From Muribaculaceae bacterium (lineage in GTDB: Bacteria > Bacteroidota > Bacteroidia > Bacteroidales > Muribaculaceae), in assembly GCA_017477555.1 (NCBI GenBank), contig JAFUVK010000181.1:1-37881 (forward strand): a stretch of 37,881 nt of DNA, written 5' to 3'. Positions 24,951 through 33,435 of this stretch are shown here, one piece after another. Position numbers and translations under genes: made by a program. Numbering within the stretch: position 1 is the first letter of the stretch; each line of letters starts with the position of its first letter. A model generated the notes under the pieces. The model ran no database searches. It was not told the origin of the DNA and was given only the letters and a program-made list of their open reading frames with translations.

Positions 24951-26894
24951 ATGAAGAAATTGATCATAGCGTTTGCGCTGATGCTGGGGTGTATGGCTGC
25001 AGCCAATGCGCAACTGCTTCAAGTGCAACAGAGTCCACTGTCGTCACCGGTTGTGCCACGTGCAGCCAAGGCTCCCATGCAGAAGGTGCTCGGGCCCAAT
25101 CAGCTCTATATGGGCCCGTATTTCACCGACGAACTGACCGATGCCGGACTGGGATTGGCAACCATCAACGAGACGGTCAAGATTGGCACCGTGCTCACCC
25201 TGAGCCAGGTGCAGAAGTTTGAGGGCGGACAAGTCAAAGCCATCCGCTTCGGTCTCTATCAGCCGGTCGACTCGGCCCGGGTCATCCTGTGGCCGGTCAT
25301 CGCGCTCAATCCGCTTACAGTAGGCGAACCGCTCATCGATCAGGAGGTGCCCACGACATCGGCGGGGTGGAACGAGGTGGCCATCAACGAACCTTACACC
25401 ATCGACCTCACCGGTCTGGCCGGGCTGATGCTGGGCTTCCAGTATCGGCAGGTGTCCAGCCCCAGCAGTCGCACGCATCCCATCTCGGCCGTGATGGCCG
25501 GCAATGAGATCTGCCCATCATTCATGTACGGCTATTTGGGCACAGAGACCTGCCAGTGGTATGATGTGGGATTGAGCAGCTATGGCAACCTCAGTGTGCA
25601 GGCCATCGTCGAGAGCGAGAATTTTGCCGATTACGACATGGTCATCAAGGATCTCGTGGTCAATGACTATGCCCGAGTGGCCGATGGAGTGAACTTCAGT
25701 CTCACGATGAGCAATTTGGGGGCCAAGACGCTCGACAACTATGTCATCAACGCGCTGGTCGACGGACAGGTGGTCGACGCGTTCGACTCGCCCATAGCAT
25801 TGACACCCACCGAGGTGAACATCAGTGGCAATTGTTCGCTCGATGGGCTGGACTTGAGTGTGGGCAAGCACACGTTTGCCTTGCAGATTGCCTCGATTGA
25901 CGGCGAGCCGGTCGAGAACGGAACCACGATCAGCGGCCAGTTCACGGCCTACTACGAGGCATTCGAGCGACAGAAGAATGTGGTGGAGCAGTTCACCTCG
26001 CAGTACTGCACCTATTGCCCCTGGGGCGAGCAGTTTATCCAGGCCGTGGGCGACCGCTGTGGCAACCTGGCGTGGGTTGGCATCCATGGCAACATGAGTG
26101 GCACCGATGTGTTCCACAACACCCGATGCGACCAGATCATGAGTTATCTGGGTGTGGACCAATCTTATCCGCAAGCCACATTCAACCGCTTTGACTATGA
26201 GAAGGCCGGTACTATTGCCTTCGGCATCGGTTTCCAGCCATCGGTGATTCCCATGTATGCCGATTACCTCAATGAGTCCTACATCGGCAACAACTGGACA
26301 CCTGTTGTGGCCAATATCAACCTGGGAGGAACTTACGACCCGGCAACACGCGAACTCAAGCTCAATGTCACGGGGCAGACTACCAGTGAGCTCAAGACTC
26401 TCTACGGCTCGGGGGTAGGCATTACGGTCTACCTCACCGAGGATGGCCTGGTGGGGCGTCAATTGAACAATGGCACTTGGATTGATGACTACACCCACAA
26501 TCATGTGATGCGCGACATGCTGGGCACCATCTCGGGCACGGCCTTGAAGATGGTCGATGGCACGCTCAACTATGACAATGAGTTCTCGACCATTTTGAAC
26601 GAGCAGTGGAACCCCGAAAACATGCATGTGGTGGTGCTGGTCAACCGCAAGGGTAGTGGCACCAAAAAGGAGGTCTTCAATTGCGAGGTCATCGACATCA
26701 AGGACATGCCGGCACCCTCGCAGGGCCTCAAAGGCGACGTGGACGGTAATGGCTCGGTGGGTATCGAGGACGTGAATGCCGTGATTAATGTGATGCTGGG
26801 CACCGCACAGAACCCTAAGGCCGACGTGGACAACGGCGGCTCGCCGGGCAACGAGGACGTGAACGCCGTGATCAACATCAGGCTTGGCAACTAA
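24951..26894 (+). CDS. Large Omp28-like thiol protein with CxxC and dockerin-like tail
   Basis: 647 residues with the signal peptide MKKLIIAFALMLGCMAAANA. Residues ~20-330 are a beta-rich N-terminal part found also in the 30950-32854 protein (VLGPNQLYMGPY, FEGGQVKAIRFGLY, WNEVAINEPYTID). A CARDB-like segment lies near 225-330. The thioredoxin-like Omp28 domain follows with C353 and C356 in CTYC, then PWG. The C-terminal pair of dockerin-like repeats begins with an intact loop (GDVDGNGSVGIEDVN). The second is degenerate (DNGGSPGNEDVN, ending in IRLGN). The role is probably extracellular thiol chemistry on a surface scaffold. Confidence 0.8.
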   Translation: MKKLIIAFALMLGCMAAANAQLLQVQQSPLSSPVVPRAAKAPMQKVLGPNQLYMGPYFTDELTDAGLGLATINETVKIGTVLTLSQVQKFEGGQVKAIRFGLYQPVDSARVILWPVIALNPLTVGEPLIDQEVPTTSAGWNEVAINEPYTIDLTGLAGLMLGFQYRQVSSPSSRTHPISAVMAGNEICPSFMYGYLGTETCQWYDVGLSSYGNLSVQAIVESENFADYDMVIKDLVVNDYARVADGVNFSLTMSNLGAKTLDNYVINALVDGQVVDAFDSPIALTPTEVNISGNCSLDGLDLSVGKHTFALQIASIDGEPVENGTTISGQFTAYYEAFERQKNVVEQFTSQYCTYCPWGEQFIQAVGDRCGNLAWVGIHGNMSGTDVFHNTRCDQIMSYLGVDQSYPQATFNRFDYEKAGTIAFGIGFQPSVIPMYADYLNESYIGNNWTPVVANINLGGTYDPATRELKLNVTGQTTSELKTLYGSGVGITVYLTEDGLVGRQLNNGTWIDDYTHNHVMRDMLGTISGTALKMVDGTLNYDNEFSTILNEQWNPENMHVVVLVNRKGSGTKKEVFNCEVIDIKDMPAPSQGLKGDVDGNGSVGIEDVNAVINVMLGTAQNPKADVDNGGSPGNEDVNAVINIRLGN

Positions 26895-27320
26895 GTTCTT
26901 GGTTTCTTAAGTTGTTAGTTGTTGTGAGTAAGTTGCTAGCTCGGAGGCTAGCAATTCGCAACCCGAAAATTCGCAACCCGCGACTCACGACTCGCAACTT
27001 ATAAGCCTCATACACAGGGCACGGAGATTCTCATACCTCCGTGTCCTTTGTGTGCGGGGGGAGGGGGAGCTGCCAGGCAGATTAAAGCTCGCGCAAATGG
27101 TGCGGATTTTTAAGTAGACCCGTCTATGATGCTGACAAGTTCGTGTCAGGGTCTTAATTTTAGTTAATCTTTGTTGCCGAAATTCGTGATTTTTGTTCCT
27201 TTGTCAGAAAGAAACTCGGAAATAGCGTCATTTCGGCAAATGTTGCACCGATTTTGCTTGCATATGTTGAAAGAATGTCCTACTTTTGCATTGAAAAATT
27301 AACGACTAAAAACCATTGAT
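26895..27320. other. Intergenic region: repeats, terminator hairpin and promoter
   Basis: Degenerate direct repeats of GCAACCCG and GACTCGCAAC type occupy 26900-27000. A strong hairpin pairs ACACAGGGCACGGAG (27012-27026) with CTCCGTGTCC and TTTGTGT (27037-27053), with one bulge. The rest is AT-rich with no gene. A -7 element TACTTTTG at 27281-27288 precedes the TlpA-like gene by 32 bp; the best -33 match is CTTG 20 bp upstream. At 27193-27217 is a degenerate form of the palindrome half-sites (TTGTTCCTTT, then AAAGAAACTC). Confidence 0.6.
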
Positions 27321-27800
27321 ATGAAAAAGACGTTATTTCTGCTTGTAGCCTTTTTGGCCTGCACGCTGGTGGCGCAGGCGCAGATGCCTGCTGTGACACT
27401 CAACGACATTGAGGGAAACGCTGTGCGAACCGACACGTTGGCTCGTCCTGGACACCCGGTGATTGTGAGTTTCTTTGCCACTTGGTGCAAGCCCTGCCAG
27501 CGTGAGTTGAGTGCCATTGCTGAGGTTTACGACGAGTGGCAGGAGGAAACTGGTGTGGAGGTCATAGCCGTATCGATCGATGAGGCGCAAAGCGCTAACC
27601 GCGTGAAGCCGCTGGTCGACGCTAAAGGATGGCCCTATCGGGTGCTGCTCGACCCCAATGGAGAGCTCAAGCGCGCTTTAGGCATCCAGCTGATTCCATA
27701 TGTGGTGGTGCTGGATGAGGATGGCAAAATCATCTATAAGCACAACGGATACACCGACGGTGCAGAGAATGAGCTACTGGAGGTCTTAACGAAGGAGTGA
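27321..27800 (+). CDS. TlpA/ResA-like thiol-disulfide oxidoreductase
   Basis: 159 residues with the signal peptide MKKTLFLLVAFLACTLVAQA. It has a thioredoxin-like (redoxin) fold. The active site WCKPC contains C56 and C59, in the context FFATWCKPCQREL. The cis-Pro loop is LIPYVVVLDEDG. Proteins of this type keep exported partners reduced. It begins an operon with a DUF6029-like barrel and Omp28-like proteins. Its TGA shares a base with the next ATG, so translation is coupled. Confidence 0.9.
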   Translation: MKKTLFLLVAFLACTLVAQAQMPAVTLNDIEGNAVRTDTLARPGHPVIVSFFATWCKPCQRELSAIAEVYDEWQEETGVEVIAVSIDEAQSANRVKPLVDAKGWPYRVLLDPNGELKRALGIQLIPYVVVLDEDGKIIYKHNGYTDGAENELLEVLTKE

Positions 27801-29437
27801 TGAGAAAGCTACTACTCGGTGCAGTGGCACTTTGTGCGGCGATCGCTTTGGCACAGGACGGACAAGCTCCGGGCGAGAAGAAGGTCACCGTGACTGGCAG
27901 TGTGCACAGCGAGATTCTCATCCCGCAGGAGGATGAGAAAATCGGGGCAGCCAAGAGTGATGACAAAGTGCTGACCAACACCTACGCCGACGTCGCCCTG
28001 ATGAGCAAATGGGTCGACGCCGGCGCTCGTTTTGAGTTCACAGAGTTCCCGCTGCCGGGATTCGAGAAGGACTTTAAGGGATGGGGACTGCCCAACCTGT
28101 GGGTCAAGGGTAAGTTCAACAGGGTGGAGGTCACCCTGGGGTCGACCTACGACCAGTTTGGCTCGGGATTTATCTATCGCACCTACGAGCAACGCAGCCT
28201 GGGTGTGGACAACTCGCTACTGGGTGCGCGCGTGCAGTGGCGTGCCGACGGATTCACCGTCAAGGCGCTCACAGGACGTCAGCGCCGCTATTGGGACTGG
28301 AACAAGGCATGGATCACCGGGGCCGATGCCGAGGTCAACCTGGAGCAATGGGTCAAGCCGATGCAAGCCCACAACGCCCATCTGATGCTGGGCGCGTCAT
28401 GGGTCAACAAACATGAGAACCAGGAGGACCTCATGGCCGATGCCACCCACCGGCTCAAATTCCCCACCTATGTCAATGCCTGGGATGCACGGGCACGATA
28501 TCAGCAAGGGCCCGTGAGCCTGCTGCTTGAGTACGCCCACAAGAGCCAAGACCCCTCGTTCGACAACAAGTATGTCTACGGCCCGGGCCATGTGGAGATG
28601 CTCTCGGCATCCTACTCACGCAAGGGACTGAGCGCACTGGTGCAGGTCAAGCGCAGCGAGAACATGTCGTTCCGCAGCAGGCGGTCCATGACGGGCATCT
28701 CGTCGATGATCAACCACCTGCCCGCATTCTCTATGGAGCACACCTATGCGCTGGCGGCACTCTATCCCTACGCCACCAACACGCAGGGCGAGTGGGCCTA
28801 TCAGGCCGAGCTGAGCTATCTGTTCAAGAAGGGGACTGCCCTGGGAGGAAAGTATGGCACGCAGGTGCGGCTCAACTTCTCGCACATTCACTCGCTCGAC
28901 TACAAGGACAAGCAGAGTGGAATCGGTACCGATGGCCCGGAAACAACTTTCTGGGGATGGGGCGACGAGACTTATTATCAGGATTTTAACATCCAATTGG
29001 AGAAAAAGTTGTCGCGCAAGGTAAAGCTCAATCTGATGTATATGAACCAGCGCTACAACAAGACCGCCGTCGAGGGCGAGGGAGGCATGGTGCGCAGCAA
29101 CATTGCTGTGGCCGATGTGCGATGGAATGTGGCGCGCAAGTGGACGTTGCGCGGCGAGTTGCAGTATCTGTCGACCCGCGACGACCAGGGCGACTGGTGG
29201 TATGGCCTGATTGAGGTGTCATGGGCACCGCACTGGATGTTCTCGATTGCCGACATGTATAACAGTGGCCAGACCGACATTCACTATTATCAGGGTCTAG
29301 TGACCTACAACGTCAAGTCGCACCGCCTGCAACTGGGTTATGGACGCACACGCGCCGGATATAACTGTGCCGGTGGTGTGTGCCGTTATGTGCCTGCAAG
29401 CCGTGGTGTCACACTTACCTATAACTATAACTTCTAG
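27800..29437 (+). CDS. DUF6029-type outer-membrane beta-barrel protein
   Basis: 545 residues from ATG 27800; a GTG one codon upstream is possible. The signal peptide is MRKLLLGAVALCAAIALA. The mature protein is made of long alternating strands rich in W/Y/F (for example RVEVTLGSTYDQFGSGF, GVTLTYNYNF at the end). The final residues ending in F fit an outer-membrane barrel. The sequence (LTNTYADVALMSKWVDAGARFEF) resembles the family I recall as DUF6029, often next to TlpA and Omp28-like genes in this phylum. It could be the membrane partner of the thiol proteins around it. It overlaps the TlpA-like gene by one base. Confidence 0.75.
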   Translation: MRKLLLGAVALCAAIALAQDGQAPGEKKVTVTGSVHSEILIPQEDEKIGAAKSDDKVLTNTYADVALMSKWVDAGARFEFTEFPLPGFEKDFKGWGLPNLWVKGKFNRVEVTLGSTYDQFGSGFIYRTYEQRSLGVDNSLLGARVQWRADGFTVKALTGRQRRYWDWNKAWITGADAEVNLEQWVKPMQAHNAHLMLGASWVNKHENQEDLMADATHRLKFPTYVNAWDARARYQQGPVSLLLEYAHKSQDPSFDNKYVYGPGHVEMLSASYSRKGLSALVQVKRSENMSFRSRRSMTGISSMINHLPAFSMEHTYALAALYPYATNTQGEWAYQAELSYLFKKGTALGGKYGTQVRLNFSHIHSLDYKDKQSGIGTDGPETTFWGWGDETYYQDFNIQLEKKLSRKVKLNLMYMNQRYNKTAVEGEGGMVRSNIAVADVRWNVARKWTLRGELQYLSTRDDQGDWWYGLIEVSWAPHWMFSIADMYNSGQTDIHYYQGLVTYNVKSHRLQLGYGRTRAGYNCAGGVCRYVPASRGVTLTYNYNF

Positions 29438-29440
29438 ACA

Positions 29441-30220
29441 ATGATGAAGATATTCAACTATATCACTGTCATGGCCGTGGCAGCCTTGGCACTGCTCACC
29501 GCCTGTGACAACATCCCTGAGGATGAGCGCCTGATCTATGTCAAGCCTGCGGCTGTGTCGCGTGCTGTGCTCATCGAAGACTTCACCGGCCAGCGGTGCG
29601 TCAACTGTCCTGCGGCCAGCGAAGTCATCCACCAGTTACAGCAGGAGTATGGCGACTCGGTGGTGATAGCTGTGGGCATACACAGCGGCCCCTTCGGGGC
29701 TTCAACGCCACTGCGCACCGACGAGGGCGACCAGTACTATGCGCACTGGCAGGTGCAGGAGCAACCTAGTGGTATGGTAAATCGCACGGGCTTGAGTCTG
29801 CACACCACTTGGGCCGCCAAGGTCTATGAGCAGATACAGCAGACGGCCGCGGTCTCGATCAAGCTGGAGACAACGCTTGATGCCGACACCCGCAAGCTCG
29901 ATGTCGTCACCGATATGATGGCCGTGGACGGCAACGTCGCGGGTAAACTGCAGCTGTGGCTCATCGAGGACGGTATTGTGAGTCTGCAACTCTTCCCGGG
30001 CAATGCGCGAGACTATGACTATGTGCACGACCATGTGTTCCGCACCAGTATCAACGGCACCTGGGGCGAGGATGTGGCTATGGCCGAGGGTGAGACGGCC
30101 CAGAAGATGTCGTCCATCACCATCAGCGATGACTATGTGCTCGACAACCTGCGCGTCGTGGCCTTTGTCTACAACTCCACCGGTGTCCTCCAAGCCACCC
30201 AAGCCAAGTTAATCAAGTAA
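29441..30220 (+). CDS. Omp28-like lipoprotein with CxxC motif
   Basis: 259 residues. The N-terminus MMKIFNYITVMAVAALALLTAC has a lipobox-like LLTAC, so Cys22 may be lipidated and the protein membrane-anchored. C53 and C56 lie in CVNC within EDFTGQRCVNCP, the usual place of the Omp28 thioredoxin-like motif. The beta region LWLIEDGIVSLQL and RVVAFVYN is conserved with the larger Omp28-like proteins here. It lacks a dockerin tail, unlike the others. It starts 3 bp after the DUF6029-like gene. Confidence 0.85.
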   Translation: MMKIFNYITVMAVAALALLTACDNIPEDERLIYVKPAAVSRAVLIEDFTGQRCVNCPAASEVIHQLQQEYGDSVVIAVGIHSGPFGASTPLRTDEGDQYYAHWQVQEQPSGMVNRTGLSLHTTWAAKVYEQIQQTAAVSIKLETTLDADTRKLDVVTDMMAVDGNVAGKLQLWLIEDGIVSLQLFPGNARDYDYVHDHVFRTSINGTWGEDVAMAEGETAQKMSSITISDDYVLDNLRVVAFVYNSTGVLQATQAKLIK

Positions 30221-30240
30221 CGAAGAAAAATATTGACTCT

Positions 30241-30927
30241 ATGAAAAAATCTCTACTGCTATTAGCATTTGTGCTCACTTGCATGACTATGTGGGCACAG
30301 GCCGACTACTTCGAGTTTGTCGACAAAGACGGTAATGTGGTGCCCAACGAGGCCACCCTCACCCTGACCGACGTGATCACCGACGAAGACCCCTTCACTG
30401 GCGTAATCACCTACACCATGTACTCGCACCTGAAGGTGCGTAACAAGGACGGCGCGGAGCATGCCATGCGCATCAACATGCTCATCGAGCGGATGGACAA
30501 CGGAGCCTACCAGCTCTGCTTCCCCTGGACGTGCAAGAGTTATGACACCGAGACAAATGTTGTCACCAACGGAGAAATGTTGGCCGCTGGCGAGATGCGC
30601 GACTTGCAGACCGAATGGGTTCCTGATGCGCAAGGTGGATGTGACGTGACGCTAACGGTCGAGGTATTGAACCGGACCGGATCGTTTCCTTTCCAATACA
30701 CCTATGTGTGCGACGGCCCGACCGTGACACTGCACTACCGCAATGGCGTAGTTGATGAGGTGGAGGGCGACATCGACGGCAATGGCTCGGTGGGTGTCGA
30801 GGATGTCAACGCTGTGATCAACGTGATGCTCGGCAAGGCCGAGAATGCCCTTGCCGATGTCAATGGCAACGGCTCGGTGGGCGTCGAGGATGTAAATGCC
30901 GTAATTAACATTATGTTAGGTAAATAG
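30241..30927 (+). CDS. Small secreted protein with dockerin-like tail
   Basis: 228 residues with the signal peptide MKKSLLLLAFVLTCMTMWA. A single beta-sandwich-like domain (residues ~22-165, with motifs such as YSHLKVRNKDGAEHAMRINM) has two cysteines likely to form a disulfide. Two intact dockerin-like loops follow (GDIDGNGSVGVEDVN and the closely similar ADVNGNGSVGVEDVN). It lacks CxxC. As a small dockerin-bearing protein in the middle of the thiol operon it may be a substrate or scaffold piece. Confidence 0.75.
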   Translation: MKKSLLLLAFVLTCMTMWAQADYFEFVDKDGNVVPNEATLTLTDVITDEDPFTGVITYTMYSHLKVRNKDGAEHAMRINMLIERMDNGAYQLCFPWTCKSYDTETNVVTNGEMLAAGEMRDLQTEWVPDAQGGCDVTLTVEVLNRTGSFPFQYTYVCDGPTVTLHYRNGVVDEVEGDIDGNGSVGVEDVNAVINVMLGKAENALADVNGNGSVGVEDVNAVINIMLGK

Positions 30928-30949
30928 AAATCTTAAAGCAACAAGTCTA

Positions 30950-32854
30950 ATGAAAAAAATCTTACTATCTTTGGCTCTGATGGCGATTAGCGCCACGGTG
31001 GCCAGTGCGCAGCTGCTTCAGCGAAATCCTGTGGCGCAGCAATTGGCATCTAGTGTGGCTCAAGCGCCTATGGCTAAGGTGTTGGGCCCTAACCAGCTCT
31101 ATATGGGCCCTTACACGAGTGACGAGTTGGGCGAGTCTGGCTTGGGATTGTCTAACACGTCGGGAGTCTTCAAGCAGGGTACATTGTTGCCGCTTGGTCT
31201 GGTAAGTGCTTTCGAAGGGGGGCAAGTCAAGGCCATACGCTTCGGTCTATGCGCCCCTGTGACCGATGGTGGGGTCTTCATCTATCCCGTTACTAGCCTG
31301 TCGCCACTCACGGTGGGCGAACCGCTTGTCGAGCAATTGGTGGAATCGACTGTGGCCGGCTGGAATGAGGTTGTGCTGGATGCGCCTGTCACTATCTCGG
31401 CCGATGGAATCCAGGGACTACTGATTGGCTATCAGTATAGGCAGAAGTCCGGCAACACGACCGACTGTTATCCCATCTCGGTGGTGGAGAGTGAAACGGT
31501 GTTGCCATCTTACACCTACGCTCCCGGTGTGGTTACCGGATGGGAGGATATCGGCTTGTCATCTTATGGCAATCTTAGTGTTCAAGCCATTGTGGAGAAG
31601 GAGTATTCCTCTTATAGTCTCGCTCTGGTGGGTGTAACCGCACAGGAATTTGCCAAGAATGGGCAAAATATCGCTTATAATCTCGGCATGGCCAATATTG
31701 GCACTGAGACACTGAGTGAGTATACTGTTGATGTGCTCATCGATGGCGAGGTCAAGGCTACAGTTGACTCTCCCATAGCGTTGACACCCAGCATCGTCAC
31801 TTATGCCGGGACATGCCCGGTCGAGGAGTTGACCACCGGGCAGCATACGCTCACCTTGCGTGTGGCTACGGTGGCGGGTGAACAGCCGGCCGCCGCGGCG
31901 GAGGTCGCCACATCGTTTGTGGTTTATCAGCGCGACTTCCCTCGCCAGAAGCAGCTGGTTGAGCATTTCACCAGCACCACGTGCACCTACTGTCCGCTGG
32001 GCATGAACGTGTTGAAGGCTCTGGAAGAGATTTGTCAAGGTTCAATGGTCAGGGCATCGGTACATGTCAATATCCCCACTTCGGGCGACCCATTTGTAAT
32101 CACCAAGGGTACGCAACTGTCAAGTTATCTGGGAGTGAATAGTGCGCCCAGCGCGGTGTTTAATCGCTTCGATGCCGAGATGACCGGTGCGCTCCCCCAG
32201 ACCATCAGTTATAACGCGCAGTATGCCCAGATGGCGGCTCAAATGTTCAAGGAACTCTACTTCGACAACAACCCGACACCCGCATTGGCTTCAATTAATA
32301 TCGAGCCGACCTACAATGAGTCGACGCGTAAGTTGGCCATCAAGGTCTCCGGTGAGCTGAGCGAGGATTTCAGCTCAATCTTTGGCAGTACGATGGGGCT
32401 TACGGTCTATGTCACCGAGGACAGCCTGGTGGCACGGCAGCTCAATCAAGGCACCTGGGTCACAGGCTATGTGCACGACAATGTGGTGCGTGCCATACCT
32501 TCGGCCTATAACGGAGATCTCATCTCTGTGAGTGGAAAGTCTCAATTTGAAAAGGGCTATTCGGTGACCTTTAGCAGCAGCTGGAATCCCGAGAAGATGC
32601 ACATCATCGCATTGCTGCATCGGCGGGGCAATGGCGTGGAAAAGCAGGTGATCAACTGCGAAATGGTGCCTCTGCTTGACCCGCGTGTGCCGGGCGATGT
32701 CGACGGCAATGGCTCGGTGGGCATCGAGGATGTCAATGCTGTGATTAATGTGATGCTCGGCAAGGCCGAGAACGCTTTTGCCGACGTCGACGGCAATGGT
32801 TCGGTGGGCATCGAGGATGTCAATGCCGTGATCAACATCATGCTGGGCAAGTAA
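30950..32854 (+). CDS. Large Omp28-like thiol protein with CxxC and dockerin-like tail (paralogue)
   Basis: 634 residues, a paralogue of the 24951-26894 protein over the whole length (VLGPNQLYMGPY, FEGGQVKAIRFGL and VGEPL shared). The signal peptide is MKKILLSLALMAISATVASA. The thioredoxin-like motif is CTYC with C345 and C348, followed by PLG in place of PWG. Both dockerin-like loops are intact, GDVDGNGSVGIEDVN and ADVDGNGSVGIEDVN. It is the last gene of the TlpA operon; a terminator follows at 32908. Confidence 0.82.
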   Translation: MKKILLSLALMAISATVASAQLLQRNPVAQQLASSVAQAPMAKVLGPNQLYMGPYTSDELGESGLGLSNTSGVFKQGTLLPLGLVSAFEGGQVKAIRFGLCAPVTDGGVFIYPVTSLSPLTVGEPLVEQLVESTVAGWNEVVLDAPVTISADGIQGLLIGYQYRQKSGNTTDCYPISVVESETVLPSYTYAPGVVTGWEDIGLSSYGNLSVQAIVEKEYSSYSLALVGVTAQEFAKNGQNIAYNLGMANIGTETLSEYTVDVLIDGEVKATVDSPIALTPSIVTYAGTCPVEELTTGQHTLTLRVATVAGEQPAAAAEVATSFVVYQRDFPRQKQLVEHFTSTTCTYCPLGMNVLKALEEICQGSMVRASVHVNIPTSGDPFVITKGTQLSSYLGVNSAPSAVFNRFDAEMTGALPQTISYNAQYAQMAAQMFKELYFDNNPTPALASINIEPTYNESTRKLAIKVSGELSEDFSSIFGSTMGLTVYVTEDSLVARQLNQGTWVTGYVHDNVVRAIPSAYNGDLISVSGKSQFEKGYSVTFSSSWNPEKMHIIALLHRRGNGVEKQVINCEMVPLLDPRVPGDVDGNGSVGIEDVNAVINVMLGKAENAFADVDGNGSVGIEDVNAVINIMLGK

Positions 32855-32907
32855 TTCTCGTGGCCGCATCGTGCCGCGTGATTTGCTACGCTATATGAGG
32901 AATGTGT

Positions 32908-32937
32908 AGGGCTGTGCCGCAGGCGCAGCCCTATATT
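32908..32937 (+). terminator. Intrinsic terminator after the thiol-protein operon
   Basis: AGGGCTG (32908-32914) pairs with CAGCCCT (32926-32932), and the inner GC pair extends the stem. TATATTTTG follows. Confidence 0.65.
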
Positions 32938-33078
32938 TTGCAGTGGCCATAGCATAGCTCGACGGCCGTGTCTGTAGGGCTAAATTGGCTTTGTTTCAGA
33001 GAAATAACGGCAAAAAAGTTTTTTCAGACCGAAAAGCCTTTGGTTTGCCCAAATTTGGATAAATTTTGGGAACTATAT

Positions 33079-33191
33079 ACCTGTTGTCCCCTTGGTGCCC
33101 TGAAAGGGCTATCCGATTACAGGCGGGGGCGGCGGCCCCGTTGGGGCCACTGCTACTTATACCCACAAGGGACAACTGGTACATAGCCCCT
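33079..33191. repeat. 113-bp inverted-repeat element with nested hairpins
   Basis: The outer arms TACCTGTTGTCCCCTTG (33079-33095) and CAAGGGACAACTGGTA (33176-33191) are complementary with one mismatch and one extra base. Inside are GCCCT/AGGGC (33098-33110), GGGGC/GCCCC (about 33126-33139) and GGCCCC/GGGGCC (about 33134-33148) hairpins. There is no gene. It resembles a short non-autonomous repeat element. The remaining ~240 bp up to aspS are AT-rich, with a -7 element TAATTTTG at 33340-33347. Confidence 0.6.
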
Positions 33192-33339
33192 TGAATTTTG
33201 ATAAAATGCTCATACTCGGCCATCATCAAGCCAGCTTGCATGGCTCTCGCTTAATCGCATTTTTGGCTTCATCTCGGCAAAAAAACCGAAAAACGTTGTT
33301 TTTCTTTTTGTTTTGCACTCAACTTGCGCAAATTTTTAG

Positions 33340-33347
33340 TAATTTTG
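33340..33347 (+). promoter_or_regulatory. Bacteroidetes -7 element (TAATTTTG) before aspS
   Basis: TAATTTTG matches TAnnTTTG. The nearest good TTTG (33312-33315) is 24 bp upstream, a little far. Confidence 0.5.
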
Positions 33348-33435
33348 CAGTTTGATAATTATGGCCCTTTTTTTTGCGGCATCTCTGTGGCTGGCAAGTG
33401 GGGCATCTGATTTCTGAATTCTTAACTCTAACGAT

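Noticed and set aside
32968..33241. Small frames of 72 and 81 residues across the inverted-repeat element
   Set aside because: They run through hairpins of a non-coding repeat and have no family.
33361..33417. 18-codon upstream frame before aspS
   Set aside because: Starts with a T-rich low-complexity stretch and shows no regulatory codon pattern; not supported.
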